Assembly (NCBI RefSeq): GCF_000308615.1
Contig: NZ_BAGB01000170.1
Span: 62,001 to 126,000 of the forward strand
Direction of reading: 5' to 3'
DNA: 64,000 bases
Origin: Nocardia jiangxiensis NBRC 101359
GTDB lineage: Bacteria > Actinomycetota > Actinomycetes > Mycobacteriales > Mycobacteriaceae
The notes beneath the pieces are model-generated. The model searched no databases, had not been told where the DNA came from, and saw only the letters and a program-made list of their open reading frames with translations. Positions 43,400 through 51,871 of the stretch are shown here, in pieces (the stretch's first letter is position 1; every line of letters starts with the position of its first letter). The position numbers and the translations under genes are program-made.

Positions 43400-44585
43400 C
43401 GCACACACTTCGGTCATCGTCGCCGGCGCCCGGACCCCGGTCGGCCGGCTGCTCGGCGGTCTGTCCGGCTTCAGCGGTTCGGATCTGGGTGGTCTGGCGA
43501 TCAAGGCGGCGCTGGAGAAGGGCGGCGTCGCGCCCGAGCAGGTCGACTACGTGATCATGGGTCAGGTGCTGACCGCGGGAGCGGGCCAGATTCCGGCGCG
43601 TCAGGCCGCGGTGGCGGCCGGGATCCCGATGGACGTTCCGGCGCTGACGGTCAACAAGGTGTGTCTGTCGGGTATCAACGCGATCGCGTTGGCGGATCAG
43701 CTGATTCGTGCGGGGGAGTACGAGATCGTGGTCGCCGGTGGCCAGGAGTCGATGAGCCGTGCCCCGCATCTGCTGACCAAGAGTCGCGAAGGCTTCAAGT
43801 ACGGCGACGCGACCCTGGACGACCATATGATCGCCGACGGTCTGCAGGACATCTTCACCGGTCAGGCGATGGGCACGCTGACCGACGCCCGCAACGCCGT
43901 GGACGCGATCAGCCGCGAGGATCAGGACGCCTTCGCCGCCGCCTCGCATCGCAATGCCGCGTCGGCTTGGAAGAACGGTGTGTTCACCGACGAGGTGACG
44001 CCGGTGTCGGTGCCGCAGCGCAAGGGCGATCCGATCGTGGTGAGTCAGGACGAGGGGATCCGGGCCGACACGACCGTCGAGTCGCTGGCCAAGCTGCGCC
44101 CGGCCTTCGCCCCGGACGGCACCATCGCCGCCGGTTCGGCCTCGCAGATCTCCGACGGCGCGGCCGCGGTGGTCGTGATGAGCAAGGCCAAGGCGCAGGA
44201 ACTGGGCCTGAGCTGGATCGCGGAGATCGGCGCGGCGGGTGTGGTGGCCGGTCCGGATTCCACCCTGCAGGAGCAGCCCGCCAACGCGATCGCCAAAGCC
44301 TGTGCGCGCGAGGGTATTTCCCCGACCGATCTGGATCTGGTGGAGATCAACGAGGCGTTCGCGGTCGTCGGGATCGCCTCGGCCCGCAAGCTCGGCATCG
44401 ATCCGGAGAAGGTGAACGTCAACGGCGGCGCGATCGCGATCGGCCACCCGCTGGGCATGTCCGGCGCGCGCATCGTGCTGCATCTGGCGCTCGAGTTGAA
44501 GCGTCGCGGTGGTGGCATCGGCGCGGCGGCCCTGTGCGGTGGCGGCGGCCAGGGCGACGCGCTCATCGTTCGATCGGCAGGTTAG
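43392..44585 (+). CDS. Acetyl-CoA acetyltransferase (thiolase)
   Basis: 397 residues, starting 8 bases inside scoB. Nucleophilic Cys in NKVCLSG (near residue 93), EINEAFA, GGAIAIGHPLGMSGAR with catalytic His, and the C-terminal CGGGGQGDA with the acid/base Cys. A biosynthetic/degradative type II thiolase of normal length, expected to split acetoacetyl-CoA into two acetyl-CoA here; other 3-ketoacyl-CoA substrates are possible. Confidence 0.94.
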   Translation: MSDAHTSVIVAGARTPVGRLLGGLSGFSGSDLGGLAIKAALEKGGVAPEQVDYVIMGQVLTAGAGQIPARQAAVAAGIPMDVPALTVNKVCLSGINAIALADQLIRAGEYEIVVAGGQESMSRAPHLLTKSREGFKYGDATLDDHMIADGLQDIFTGQAMGTLTDARNAVDAISREDQDAFAAASHRNAASAWKNGVFTDEVTPVSVPQRKGDPIVVSQDEGIRADTTVESLAKLRPAFAPDGTIAAGSASQISDGAAAVVVMSKAKAQELGLSWIAEIGAAGVVAGPDSTLQEQPANAIAKACAREGISPTDLDLVEINEAFAVVGIASARKLGIDPEKVNVNGGAIAIGHPLGMSGARIVLHLALELKRRGGGIGAAALCGGGGQGDALIVRSAG

Positions 44586-44646
44586 CGAGCCCGAGCGAGT
44601 CCATCCGGTTGTGCCATTCAGGTGGCCGAGAACGGACGGGCTCGCT
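44584..44646 (+). terminator. Long inverted repeat after thiolase
   Basis: AGCGAGCCCG (44584-44593, overlapping the stop) is the exact inverse of CGGGCTCGCT (44637-44646), with a 43-base loop. It could end the scoAB-thiolase transcript. Confidence 0.4.
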
Positions 44647-44912
44647 CGGTCGATGCCGCTTACGGATCTGTTGGGCGGTGCGCCGTCCCTGGATGCTCTG
44701 GTGCGCCCACCTTCTCTACCGCTGGGAGTCGACAGCGGGCGAGGTGAGACCTCGATGAGGGTGAGTCCAGCTGTGGTGCATCGGCTTTCGACGTCGTGGC
44801 ACCCATCTGCCGGATATCGACATGGGAGTCGATTCGGCGGTGCAACGCGGCACCGGTCGCGCGTGGTCGATGCACGTATATCGCATGCGCGTATCGCGGC
44901 AGCCGCTCCCGA
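44586..44912. other. Intergenic stretch without gene
   Basis: About 330 bases between the thiolase and the convergent aldehyde dehydrogenase. Apart from the inverted repeat at its start I see no coding pattern, repeat or RNA structure. Confidence 0.5.
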
Positions 44913-45935
44913 TCACCCGAATGGGTCGGCGGTCATCGTGTATTTGGTCTGGAGGTACTCCTCGATGCCTTCGATACCGCCTTCGCGTCCCGGACCGGAT
45001 TGCTTCCAGCCGCCGAAGGGTGCCGCCGCGTTGGATACCACGCCGACGTTGAGGCCGGTCATGCCGGTTTCGAGGCGTTCGATCATGCGTTGGGCGCGGG
45101 CCAGGTTCTCGGTGTAGACGTAGGAGACCAGTCCGTATTCGGTGGCGTTGGCGATTCGTACGGCCTCGTCCTCGTCCTGGAACGGGACGATCGCCAGGAC
45201 GGGGCCGAAGATCTCCTCGTGCAGGATCCTGCTGTCTGCGGGAACATCGCCGAGAACCGTTGCGGGAAAGAATGATCCAGGTCCCGCTACGGCCGTCCCG
45301 CCGATGTGCAGGGTGGCTCCTCGATGCACCGCGTCACCGACCAGGTCGTCCGCCTTGCGCACCGCGCGGTCATCGATCAGGGGGCCGATGGTGACGCCGT
45401 CCTCGGTGCCTCGGCCCATGGTGAACGTGCGTACTCGTTCGGTGACTCGCCGGGTGAATTCGTCGACGACATCGCGGTGGACGATGAATCTGTTTGCCGC
45501 GGTACAGGCTTGGCCGACATTGCGGAATTTCGCAGCCATCGCGCCGTCGACCGCGCGGTCCAGATCGGCGTCGTCGAAGACGAGGAACGGAGCGTTGCCG
45601 CCGAGTTCCACCGAAGTGCGCAGGACGTTGTCGGCCGCCTGGGCCAGCAGCAGCTTGCCGACCGGAGTGGATCCGGTGAAGGAGAGTTTGCGCAGCCGCG
45701 GATCGGTGATGATCGCCGCCGAAACCGGTCCGGCGGATGTGGTCGTGACCACGTTGAGGACTCCGGCGGGAAGTCCGGCCTCCCTGTGGATTTCGGCCAG
45801 GAACAGTGTGGTGAGCGGAGTGAGTTCGGAGGGTTTGATCAGCACGGTGCACCCGGCTGCCAAGGCGGGCGCGATCTTCCGGGTGGCCATGGCGAGCGGG
45901 AAATTCCACGGGGTGATGAGATAGCACACGATCAC
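44913..45935 (-). pseudogene. Aldehyde dehydrogenase lacking N-terminus
   Basis: 340 residues of an enzyme family normally about 480 long. The visible part begins at ITPWNFPLAMATRKIAPALAAG, which in complete enzymes lies near residue 140. Catalytic Glu in VELGGNAPF and Cys in NVGQACTAANRF are kept, as are EEIFGPVL and FGGWKQSG. Closest type is succinate-semialdehyde dehydrogenase. The GTG at 45935 overlaps the RidA stop by GTGA, so it could still be translated, but the missing cofactor-domain part argues for a non-functional product. Listed as pseudogene on that ground. Confidence 0.7.
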
Positions 45936-46330
45936 CGCGCAGCGGGCTGGTCGAGAACCGCCAGCAGATCACAGTGGATGCGGCTGCCGCCGTCGAGTTG
46001 GGCGGCGACGGCTTGACGGGCCGGACGGTTCGCGGGGTCGGGGAACATCGCCAGCCATTCCCGGTTGAGCGCGTCGCGGTCGCGGTAGTCCGCGAGCCAG
46101 AACGTCATCTTCAGGATGTCGTCCGTGGTACCTCCGGCCGCGGCCAGCAGTGCGCGCACATGCTCGAACACGTTGGCGCACTGCTGATCCAGACCGTCCG
46201 GCAGCTCACGGGTGACCGGATCGCGTCCGGTGAGCACGCCGGAGGCGAGTAACGGGCCGATGCGGCTGCCGACCGGGATGGGGTTGGCGTGCGTGAATCC
46301 GGGCGGATTGACGCTGACGCGGCGAGTCAC
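45932..46330 (-). CDS. RidA/YjgF-family protein
   Basis: 132 residues from GTG 46330. Reads VTRRVSVNPPGFTHANP, then GPLLASGVLTGRDP, CANVFEHVRALLAAAGGTTDDILKMTFWLADYRDRDALNREW, matching the RidA trimer fold that hydrolyses reactive imines/enamines. The conserved RidA Arg is probably in NRPARQAV. It adjoins two broken genes, so its own start may have been altered by the same rearrangement. Confidence 0.72.
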   Translation of the reverse strand: MTRRVSVNPPGFTHANPIPVGSRIGPLLASGVLTGRDPVTRELPDGLDQQCANVFEHVRALLAAAGGTTDDILKMTFWLADYRDRDALNREWLAMFPDPANRPARQAVAAQLDGGSRIHCDLLAVLDQPAAR

Positions 46331-46334
46331 GCGC

Positions 46335-46781
46335 GCCGACCGCCGCATCGCGGTGCCGACCTTGACCATGATGCGGGCACCGTCGCAGATGCGCGGTGCC
46401 GCAGACGCTTTCGCGGAGGCGAGCGCGAGCGTGGGCGCGTTGCACGCGGCGGGAATCCCTGTGCCGGCCGGGACCGACGCTGCCGAGCAGCCCGGACTGC
46501 CGCGCCTGGTCGCACACGGGGCGAGCTTGCACGCCGAACTCGAACTGCTGGTCGAGGCGGGACTGTCGACGGTGGATGCGCTGCGCGCGGCGACGGTGCT
46601 CCCGGCCCGACACTTCGGCATGTCCGACCGCGGCGTCATCGAAGCGGGGAGGCGCGCGGATCTGATCCTGCTCGACGGCGACCCGCTCGCCGACATCACC
46701 GCCACCCGGAGCATCCGTCGAATATGGTGTGCCGGAACAGAATACGCTGATATTGCGTCCCGCGTCACCGAGAAAGGCTGA
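46335..46781 (+). pseudogene. Amidohydrolase C-terminal fragment
   Basis: About 145 residues: AVPTLTMMRAPSQ, AAGIPVPAGTDAAEQPG (late metal-site Asp), ELLVEAGLSTVDALRAATVLPARHFG and RADLILLDGDPLADI. This is the C-terminal third of an imidazolonepropionase/dipeptidase-type amidohydrolase. The metal-binding HxH N-terminus is absent; homology begins exactly where the divergent RidA frame starts. A deletion or inversion junction is the simplest reading. Confidence 0.7.
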
Positions 46782-46783
46782 CC

Positions 46784-47743
46784 ATGTCCGCGTCGCCCGA
46801 TCCGCTGATCGACGTTCACGCCCACTTCGTCACCGACCGCTACATCGCGGCCGCCCGTGCCGCCGGACACGAGCATCCCGATGGTATGCCGGGCTGGCCG
46901 GAGTGGAGTCCCGAGGCGCATCTGGCGCTGATGGACGAGTCCGGCATCGCGACCTCGATGCTGTCGGTGTCCTCGCCCGGCGTGCACTTCGGTGACGATT
47001 CCGCCGCCCGCGAACTCGCTCGCGAGGTCAACGAATTCGCCGCGGGAGTGGTGCGTGCGCATCCCGGCCGCTTCGGCCATCTCGCGGCGGTGCCGCTGCC
47101 CGACATCGACGGGTCGCTGGACGAAATCGACTATGCGCTCGATATTCTCGGCAGCGACGGCGTCGCGATCGAGACCAACGCGCACGGTCGCTATCTGGGC
47201 GACGCGCACTACGATCCGATCTGGGCCGAACTCGATCGCCGCGGAGCCGCGGTGTTCGTCGATCCCACCTCGCCACCGCACGCCGAGGCGATATCGGTGG
47301 GACTGCCGCGGCCGATGCTGGAGTTCCTGTTCGACACCGCGCGGTCGGCGACGGACCTGCTCTTCGCCGGAGTTTTCGAGCAGTATTCCGGCATCCGATG
47401 GATCTTCACCCACGGCGGTGGCATCCTGCCGCTGCTCGCCGATCGCATCCAGCTGTTCCGGACCGCGTTCGCCGACGATCAGCCGGGCCGTGCGACCTCG
47501 GAAGTGCTGCGCGGCCTGTGGTTCGATATGGCGGGAACGCCCTTCCCACACCAGATTCCGGCACTGGAAGCATCGGTCGGTCTCGATCGTCTGGTCTACG
47601 GCAGCGACTACTGCTGGACGCCATCGGCCGCCGTGCTCGCGCAGATCGCCGGCATCGATGCTGCCGACCGGCCCGGCGAGCCCACCTGGCGCACCGTCAC
47701 GACCGGCCATGCCCGAGAACTGTTTCCCGGGTTGAAACAGTAG
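46784..47743 (+). CDS. Amidohydrolase_2 (ACMSD-like) decarboxylase/hydrolase
   Basis: 319 residues. TIM-barrel metal enzyme with HxH in DVHAHF, a mid-barrel His in FTHGGGILP and the metal Asp in VYGSDYCW. These match the ACMSD family of non-oxidative decarboxylases and hydrolases of aromatic or 2-pyrone acids. Whether it decarboxylates or hydrolyses cannot be told. It lies 2 bases after the amidohydrolase fragment, so it was probably its operon partner. Confidence 0.85.
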   Translation: MSASPDPLIDVHAHFVTDRYIAAARAAGHEHPDGMPGWPEWSPEAHLALMDESGIATSMLSVSSPGVHFGDDSAARELAREVNEFAAGVVRAHPGRFGHLAAVPLPDIDGSLDEIDYALDILGSDGVAIETNAHGRYLGDAHYDPIWAELDRRGAAVFVDPTSPPHAEAISVGLPRPMLEFLFDTARSATDLLFAGVFEQYSGIRWIFTHGGGILPLLADRIQLFRTAFADDQPGRATSEVLRGLWFDMAGTPFPHQIPALEASVGLDRLVYGSDYCWTPSAAVLAQIAGIDAADRPGEPTWRTVTTGHARELFPGLKQ

Positions 47744-47831
47744 AACGCCGAGTTGTGCCGTGAGTCGCCTGCCGCCGCCACTCGCCGAGCTTCCTTCCAC
47801 CGGTTAGAGTTTCTCCGGCAGGGAGGGCATT

Positions 47832-48851
47832 GTGTTGATGATCGAGCACAGCGAGCGCGGCGCGACGATGATGGTGAGTCGCTTGTGGCGAACGGTCGTC
47901 GCGGATCTACCTCACCAGTCGACTGTCATGCGTCAGTGGTATCGGGCCATCGAAGAGTGGCGGACGGTCCTGCGGGTGCGATTGATCGCCGGGCAGGAAG
48001 CTTCCCGGTCCGTCTTCGCCCCGGCTGTCGAAGCGATGCGAACCGCCGGGATGGAGATCACCGAAACGACATCGGTGGGGGAAGTGGATCTCGTGCACGG
48101 TAGGTTTCCGGGCTTCGAGGTGTCCCTGATGTGGAAATTCGGAGTATTTTTTCTGATCCTGGACAGCGGCCCCGACCCGGCGTCCGACACGTCGAGAAGC
48201 GTCGCCGATCAGTTCGTTCCCTACCTCGAGGACGAGACGTCCAGGTCCGCCGGTTCGCAGCAGGGCGTTCGCGATTCCGAGTTCGTCTCGCGGGCAATCG
48301 AAGCACAGTCCCGGCAGTACCAGGACCGCGATGCGAATGCCTGGGAACACGAGCGGAGTCTGCAGGAGGAACTTCGGGTCCAACTGGACGGACTCGAGCG
48401 TCGCTTCCGGGAAGCGGACATCTGTCGCGAACTGCTTCGCGGATGGCTGGCCGCTCCGGGGGGCATACTGATCACGATGGGCATCGTCTCGGTGATCTGG
48501 CCGATCGTGCCGGCATTCGCGACGATATGCATTCTCTACGGCCTGCTGGTCACCCTCGCCTGCAGGTCGTTTCCCGGCAACGGGCTTCTTCTCCGGTGGA
48601 GCAAGCGCATCATCCTCTCGTTGGCGATTCTCGTCCTGATATTCGGTGTCGCCGCCTGGATCTGGAGAACGCAAGAGCTGTTGGCTTACGGCTGCATCGC
48701 GCTAGGGGTGATTCTCGTCCTCGGCTCGATCTGGCAGAACCGCAACATAACTCGGGCGCTGCGCAACGGCGTGAGCAGAGACGACCTCCTGAACTCGTGG
48801 GCAAGCTTGATGTCGGATACGAAGGTCAGTTGTCGGATGAGATTCCGCTAG
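47832..48851 (+). CDS. Unknown membrane protein with coiled coil
   Basis: 339 residues from GTG 47832 with GGGAGGG ahead; ATG 47838 and later are alternatives. Layout: cytoplasmic-looking N-terminal domain (about 1-160), charged helical segment likely to form a coiled coil (about 165-205), then four hydrophobic segments between 210 and 310 (ILITMGIVSVIW, FATICILYGLLVTLAC, IILSLAILVLIFGVAAWIW, ALGVILVLGSIW) and a basic tail. I recognise no family. Region 48852-49139 downstream holds no gene. Confidence 0.6.
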   Translation: MLMIEHSERGATMMVSRLWRTVVADLPHQSTVMRQWYRAIEEWRTVLRVRLIAGQEASRSVFAPAVEAMRTAGMEITETTSVGEVDLVHGRFPGFEVSLMWKFGVFFLILDSGPDPASDTSRSVADQFVPYLEDETSRSAGSQQGVRDSEFVSRAIEAQSRQYQDRDANAWEHERSLQEELRVQLDGLERRFREADICRELLRGWLAAPGGILITMGIVSVIWPIVPAFATICILYGLLVTLACRSFPGNGLLLRWSKRIILSLAILVLIFGVAAWIWRTQELLAYGCIALGVILVLGSIWQNRNITRALRNGVSRDDLLNSWASLMSDTKVSCRMRFR

Positions 48852-49139
48852 GCAGTTTCTCGAAGTGGGGTGTGGCAGGCTGAAGCCCGCCCACACCGGT
48901 CGGGGAGCCATTGGTTGACCGCAGCGATCCGGCATGCGCCGAATGCGACGATCGCCTGGACGAGCGAGCCCGACCAGGACGGCCGACGCCTGCACCCGGC
49001 CATCGGCGACGGACTGTGGCAGTTTCCGGACCGGCGTGCCCGCCGCGACGATCATGCTGCCGACACCCGCCGAGATCACTGCCCGCTCGGCTCGGCACAC
49101 GCCAGGCAGGGGTGATCTGTGCGTACCGCAGAGTGCGGG

Positions 49140-49952
49140 TCAGCGTAGTCCGGCGAAGAGATCGGTTTCCTGGGCGGGTGCGCCGGGGACGCGGTTGATG
49201 TGGCGGGTGAAGCTTTCCGCGGCGAAGATCATCTGCTGCAGGTCCGACGGCATGCGCAGGAACGGCACGCTGTCGCTCTGGCTGGCGTGGGCTTCGAGCG
49301 CCTTGACCTTGCGTTGCGCGTAGGGAGCCACATCCACGACCGCGGTGATCAGCTCCATCGGGGTGCCGAAGTCCTCCGGCGGTTCGAAGTCGACAAGGCC
49401 CCTGGAACGCAGCTCCTCGAACATCTCGAGGGAGCTCTCGCGCGGGATCGCGGTGTAATAGAGCTTGTCCGGAATACCGGTCTCCGTAGTGGCCGCGACC
49501 GCGATGCGGTTGGCCTGAATGTGGTCGGGGTGGCCGTAATTGCCGTTCTCGTCGTAGGTGACGACCACCTGGGGGCGGTAGTGCCGGATGAGATCGGCCA
49601 GTCGCGCGGCCGACTGCTCGACCGGAATATTGCGGAAGGCTTCCGGGTCCTGGTTGCCGTCCCAGCCGTCCATACCCGAATCGCGATAGCCGAGCAGTTC
49701 GACATGCTCGATACCCAGCAGCGCGGCGGACTCGCGGAGTTCGGAGAGTCGTTGTGCGCGTACTGCATTCGCGTCGTGCCCGGGTTCGCCGGGTTTGATG
49801 CCGCCGGGCGCGTCACCCTCTTCGCCGTTGGTGCAGGTCACCAGCACGGTCCGGATACCTTCGGCGGCGTATCGCGCGAAAACCCCACCGGTGCTGATGA
49901 CTTCGTCGTCCGGATGGGCGTGTACGGCCATGATCGTCAGTTGGTCGGCCAT
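49140..49952 (-). CDS. PIG-L (LmbE) family deacetylase
   Basis: 270 residues. Zinc-binding AHPDDE at residues 12-17 and the second metal motif GHPDH, with TCTNGEEGD. This family includes MshB (GlcNAc-Ins deacetylase of mycothiol synthesis) and Mca (mycothiol S-conjugate amidase). Motif surroundings differ from both as I remember them, so it is best called a third paralogue that deacetylates an N-acetyl sugar or conjugate. Divergent from the sigma factor gene. Confidence 0.83.
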   Translation of the reverse strand: MADQLTIMAVHAHPDDEVISTGGVFARYAAEGIRTVLVTCTNGEEGDAPGGIKPGEPGHDANAVRAQRLSELRESAALLGIEHVELLGYRDSGMDGWDGNQDPEAFRNIPVEQSAARLADLIRHYRPQVVVTYDENGNYGHPDHIQANRIAVAATTETGIPDKLYYTAIPRESSLEMFEELRSRGLVDFEPPEDFGTPMELITAVVDVAPYAQRKVKALEAHASQSDSVPFLRMPSDLQQMIFAAESFTRHINRVPGAPAQETDLFAGLR

Positions 49953-50068
49953 GAGTCCCCGTCTGTGTGTGCTCGGCGATGCGGTTCTGTCACTCTACGA
50001 AGGAACACCGACACGAACGCGGCGATTCCGCGCGCAGCGGAATCGGTCCGCCGGGCTAGCATGGGCCG

Positions 50069-51025
50069 GTGAGCTCATCGTCGGGGCAGGTGGGAGTGGA
50101 TCCCAGCGCACTCGAGGCATTGCGGATCCCGCTGACGGGGTACTGCTACCGGCTGCTCGGCACCGCCGCCGACACCGACGACGCCGTGCAGGAGACGTTG
50201 ATCCGCGCGTACACCCGGTCCGATTTCTACGATCCCGGCCGGGCCCGGCTGTCGACCTGGGTGCACGCCATCGCCACCAACGTCTGTCTGGACATGTTGC
50301 GCGCGGCCCGGCGACGCATGCTGATCTGGGACGGCCCGTCGGCGCGCGATTTCGATCCGGGTGCGGTGCTACCGGACCGCTGGCTCGATCCGATGCCCGA
50401 CGCGCGGCTGATCGACACCGAGGATCCCGCCGAACTGGCCGTGCAACGCGAATCGGTGCGACTGGCCTTCGTCGCGGCGCTGCAGCATCTGCCGCCGCGG
50501 CAGCGGGCGGTGCTGGTCCTGCGCGACGTGCTGGCCTTCACCGCCGTCGAGACCGCCGACATGCTCGGTGTCAGCACCGCGGCGGCGAACAGCGCGTTGC
50601 AGCGCGCCCGCGGCACCCTGGCCGCCGCGCGCACGACCGTGTCCCAGCCCGATCTCGACCCCGCCGACGAGGATCTGCTGCGGCGATACACGACTGCCTT
50701 CGAGAAGCACGACGTCGCCGGGTTGGCCGCGGTGCTGTGCGCGGACGCCGAATCGGGTATGCCGCCGTTCGCCTGGCGGATCACCGGCCGCGATGCCACG
50801 GTGGAGATCTTCGCCGCGACCGACGCCTGCGCCGGGGACCGGATGGTGCCGGTTCGGATGAACGGAGTGACCGGCGTGGGCCAGTACCGTCCCGATGCCG
50901 AGGGTGTGCTGCGCCCGTTCGCACTGGTGGCCGTGCACGCGCACGACGGTGGGGTCGCGCAAGTGATCACCTTCCTCGGCAGCGGGACGCGGTTCGCCGA
51001 ATTCGGGCTGCCCGAGACAATCTGA
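50069..51025 (+). CDS. ECF sigma factor with SnoaL-like C-terminal domain
   Basis: 318 residues from GTG 50069. Region 2 (residues about 20-90: DDAVQETLIRAY, STWVHAIATNVCLDMLR) and region 4 (about 130-180: LPPRQRAVLVLRDVLAFTAVETADML) are followed by a 120-residue SnoaL/NTF2-like tail. This is the layout of ECF families such as SigG/SigJ-like and ECF41, where the tail tunes activity and no classical anti-sigma factor is needed. Targets unknown. A DinB-type gene follows. Confidence 0.88.
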   Translation: MSSSSGQVGVDPSALEALRIPLTGYCYRLLGTAADTDDAVQETLIRAYTRSDFYDPGRARLSTWVHAIATNVCLDMLRAARRRMLIWDGPSARDFDPGAVLPDRWLDPMPDARLIDTEDPAELAVQRESVRLAFVAALQHLPPRQRAVLVLRDVLAFTAVETADMLGVSTAAANSALQRARGTLAAARTTVSQPDLDPADEDLLRRYTTAFEKHDVAGLAAVLCADAESGMPPFAWRITGRDATVEIFAATDACAGDRMVPVRMNGVTGVGQYRPDAEGVLRPFALVAVHAHDGGVAQVITFLGSGTRFAEFGLPETI

Positions 51026-51100
51026 TCGCGGACCGATTATTTCCGGTCTTCCCGGTCGTAACAGTGCTGACCCCTCATCCTCCGATCGGAAGGATCGGCA

Positions 51101-51700
51101 ATGACCGACACCGACAACCGCACCCCCGAGCGCGAGCACACGATCGCCGAACGCGAGCGTCTGGCGAACCTGCTCGCCGGATTGACCCCCGCCCAGTGGG
51201 CGATGCCCTCATTGTGCGACGGATGGCGTATTCGTGAGGTCGTCGCCCACATGACCATGCCCTACCGGACCAGGACGCCGTCGTTTCTGGCGGGGTTGAT
51301 CGCGGCCCGATTCTCCTTCGATCGCTATGCGGACAAGGCTGCGCACCGCGACACCGCCCGGCTCTCGGACGTCGAGTTGCTGGCCGCGTTGCGTGACAAC
51401 GTGCGGCACCCGTGGCGTCCGCCGGGCGGCGGGGCCGCGGGCGCACTGAGCCACGACGTCATCCACGGCCTCGACATCACCGAGCCGCTGGGGCTTGCGT
51501 CCGCACCGCCGGAACGCATCGCCATGGTCCTGCACAGCTCGACGCCGAAATCGTTCGCCTACTTCGGGATCGACCTGACCGGGCGGCAACTGCGCGCCGA
51601 CGACGCCGAGGTCGTGATCGGCTCGGGTACGCCGATCATCATGTCCGCCAAGGACATTCTGCTCACGGTGACCGGCCGCCACCCATTGCCGGCGAACTGA
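51101..51700 (+). CDS. Mycothiol-dependent maleylpyruvate isomerase/DinB-like protein
   Basis: 199 residues. N-terminal DinB-type helical bundle with LCDGWRIREVVAHM (metal His), and HDVIHGLDI carrying two more His ligands. This is the actinobacterial family annotated maleylpyruvate-isomerase-fold, often thiol-cofactor dependent. Reaction unknown. It lies 75 bases after the sigma factor with an AGGA site ahead and may be its co-transcribed target. Confidence 0.8.
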   Translation: MTDTDNRTPEREHTIAERERLANLLAGLTPAQWAMPSLCDGWRIREVVAHMTMPYRTRTPSFLAGLIAARFSFDRYADKAAHRDTARLSDVELLAALRDNVRHPWRPPGGGAAGALSHDVIHGLDITEPLGLASAPPERIAMVLHSSTPKSFAYFGIDLTGRQLRADDAEVVIGSGTPIIMSAKDILLTVTGRHPLPAN

Positions 51701-51822
51701 CCGCCGTCCTGCGCGCCGGTGAGAATCGCGGTGGGCGTTCGATCTTCGAGAGCCCACCGCGCTCGGCCGGGGCGTCGAGAACGAATGCGAGATGACCACA
51801 ACCCGCCCCTGGACCGCTCAGA

Positions 51823-51841
51823 TTAGGTTAGGTTATGCTCT
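51823..51841. promoter_or_regulatory. IdeR/DtxR-like iron box
   Basis: TTAGGTTAGGTTATGCTCT matches the 19-base IdeR consensus TTAGGTTAGGCTAACCTAA at 14 positions, with the left ten perfect. It ends 30 bases before the ABC operon's GTG at 51872, a usual position for iron-dependent repression. Confidence 0.65.
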
Positions 51842-51871
51842 CCAATACTGTCTGCGATGAGGGGGAGTCCG

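Noticed and set aside
51823..51841. Zur (zinc) box as alternative reading
   Set aside because: Actinobacterial Zur sites centre on an ATCATTTT-like core that is absent; the left half is a perfect IdeR half-site.
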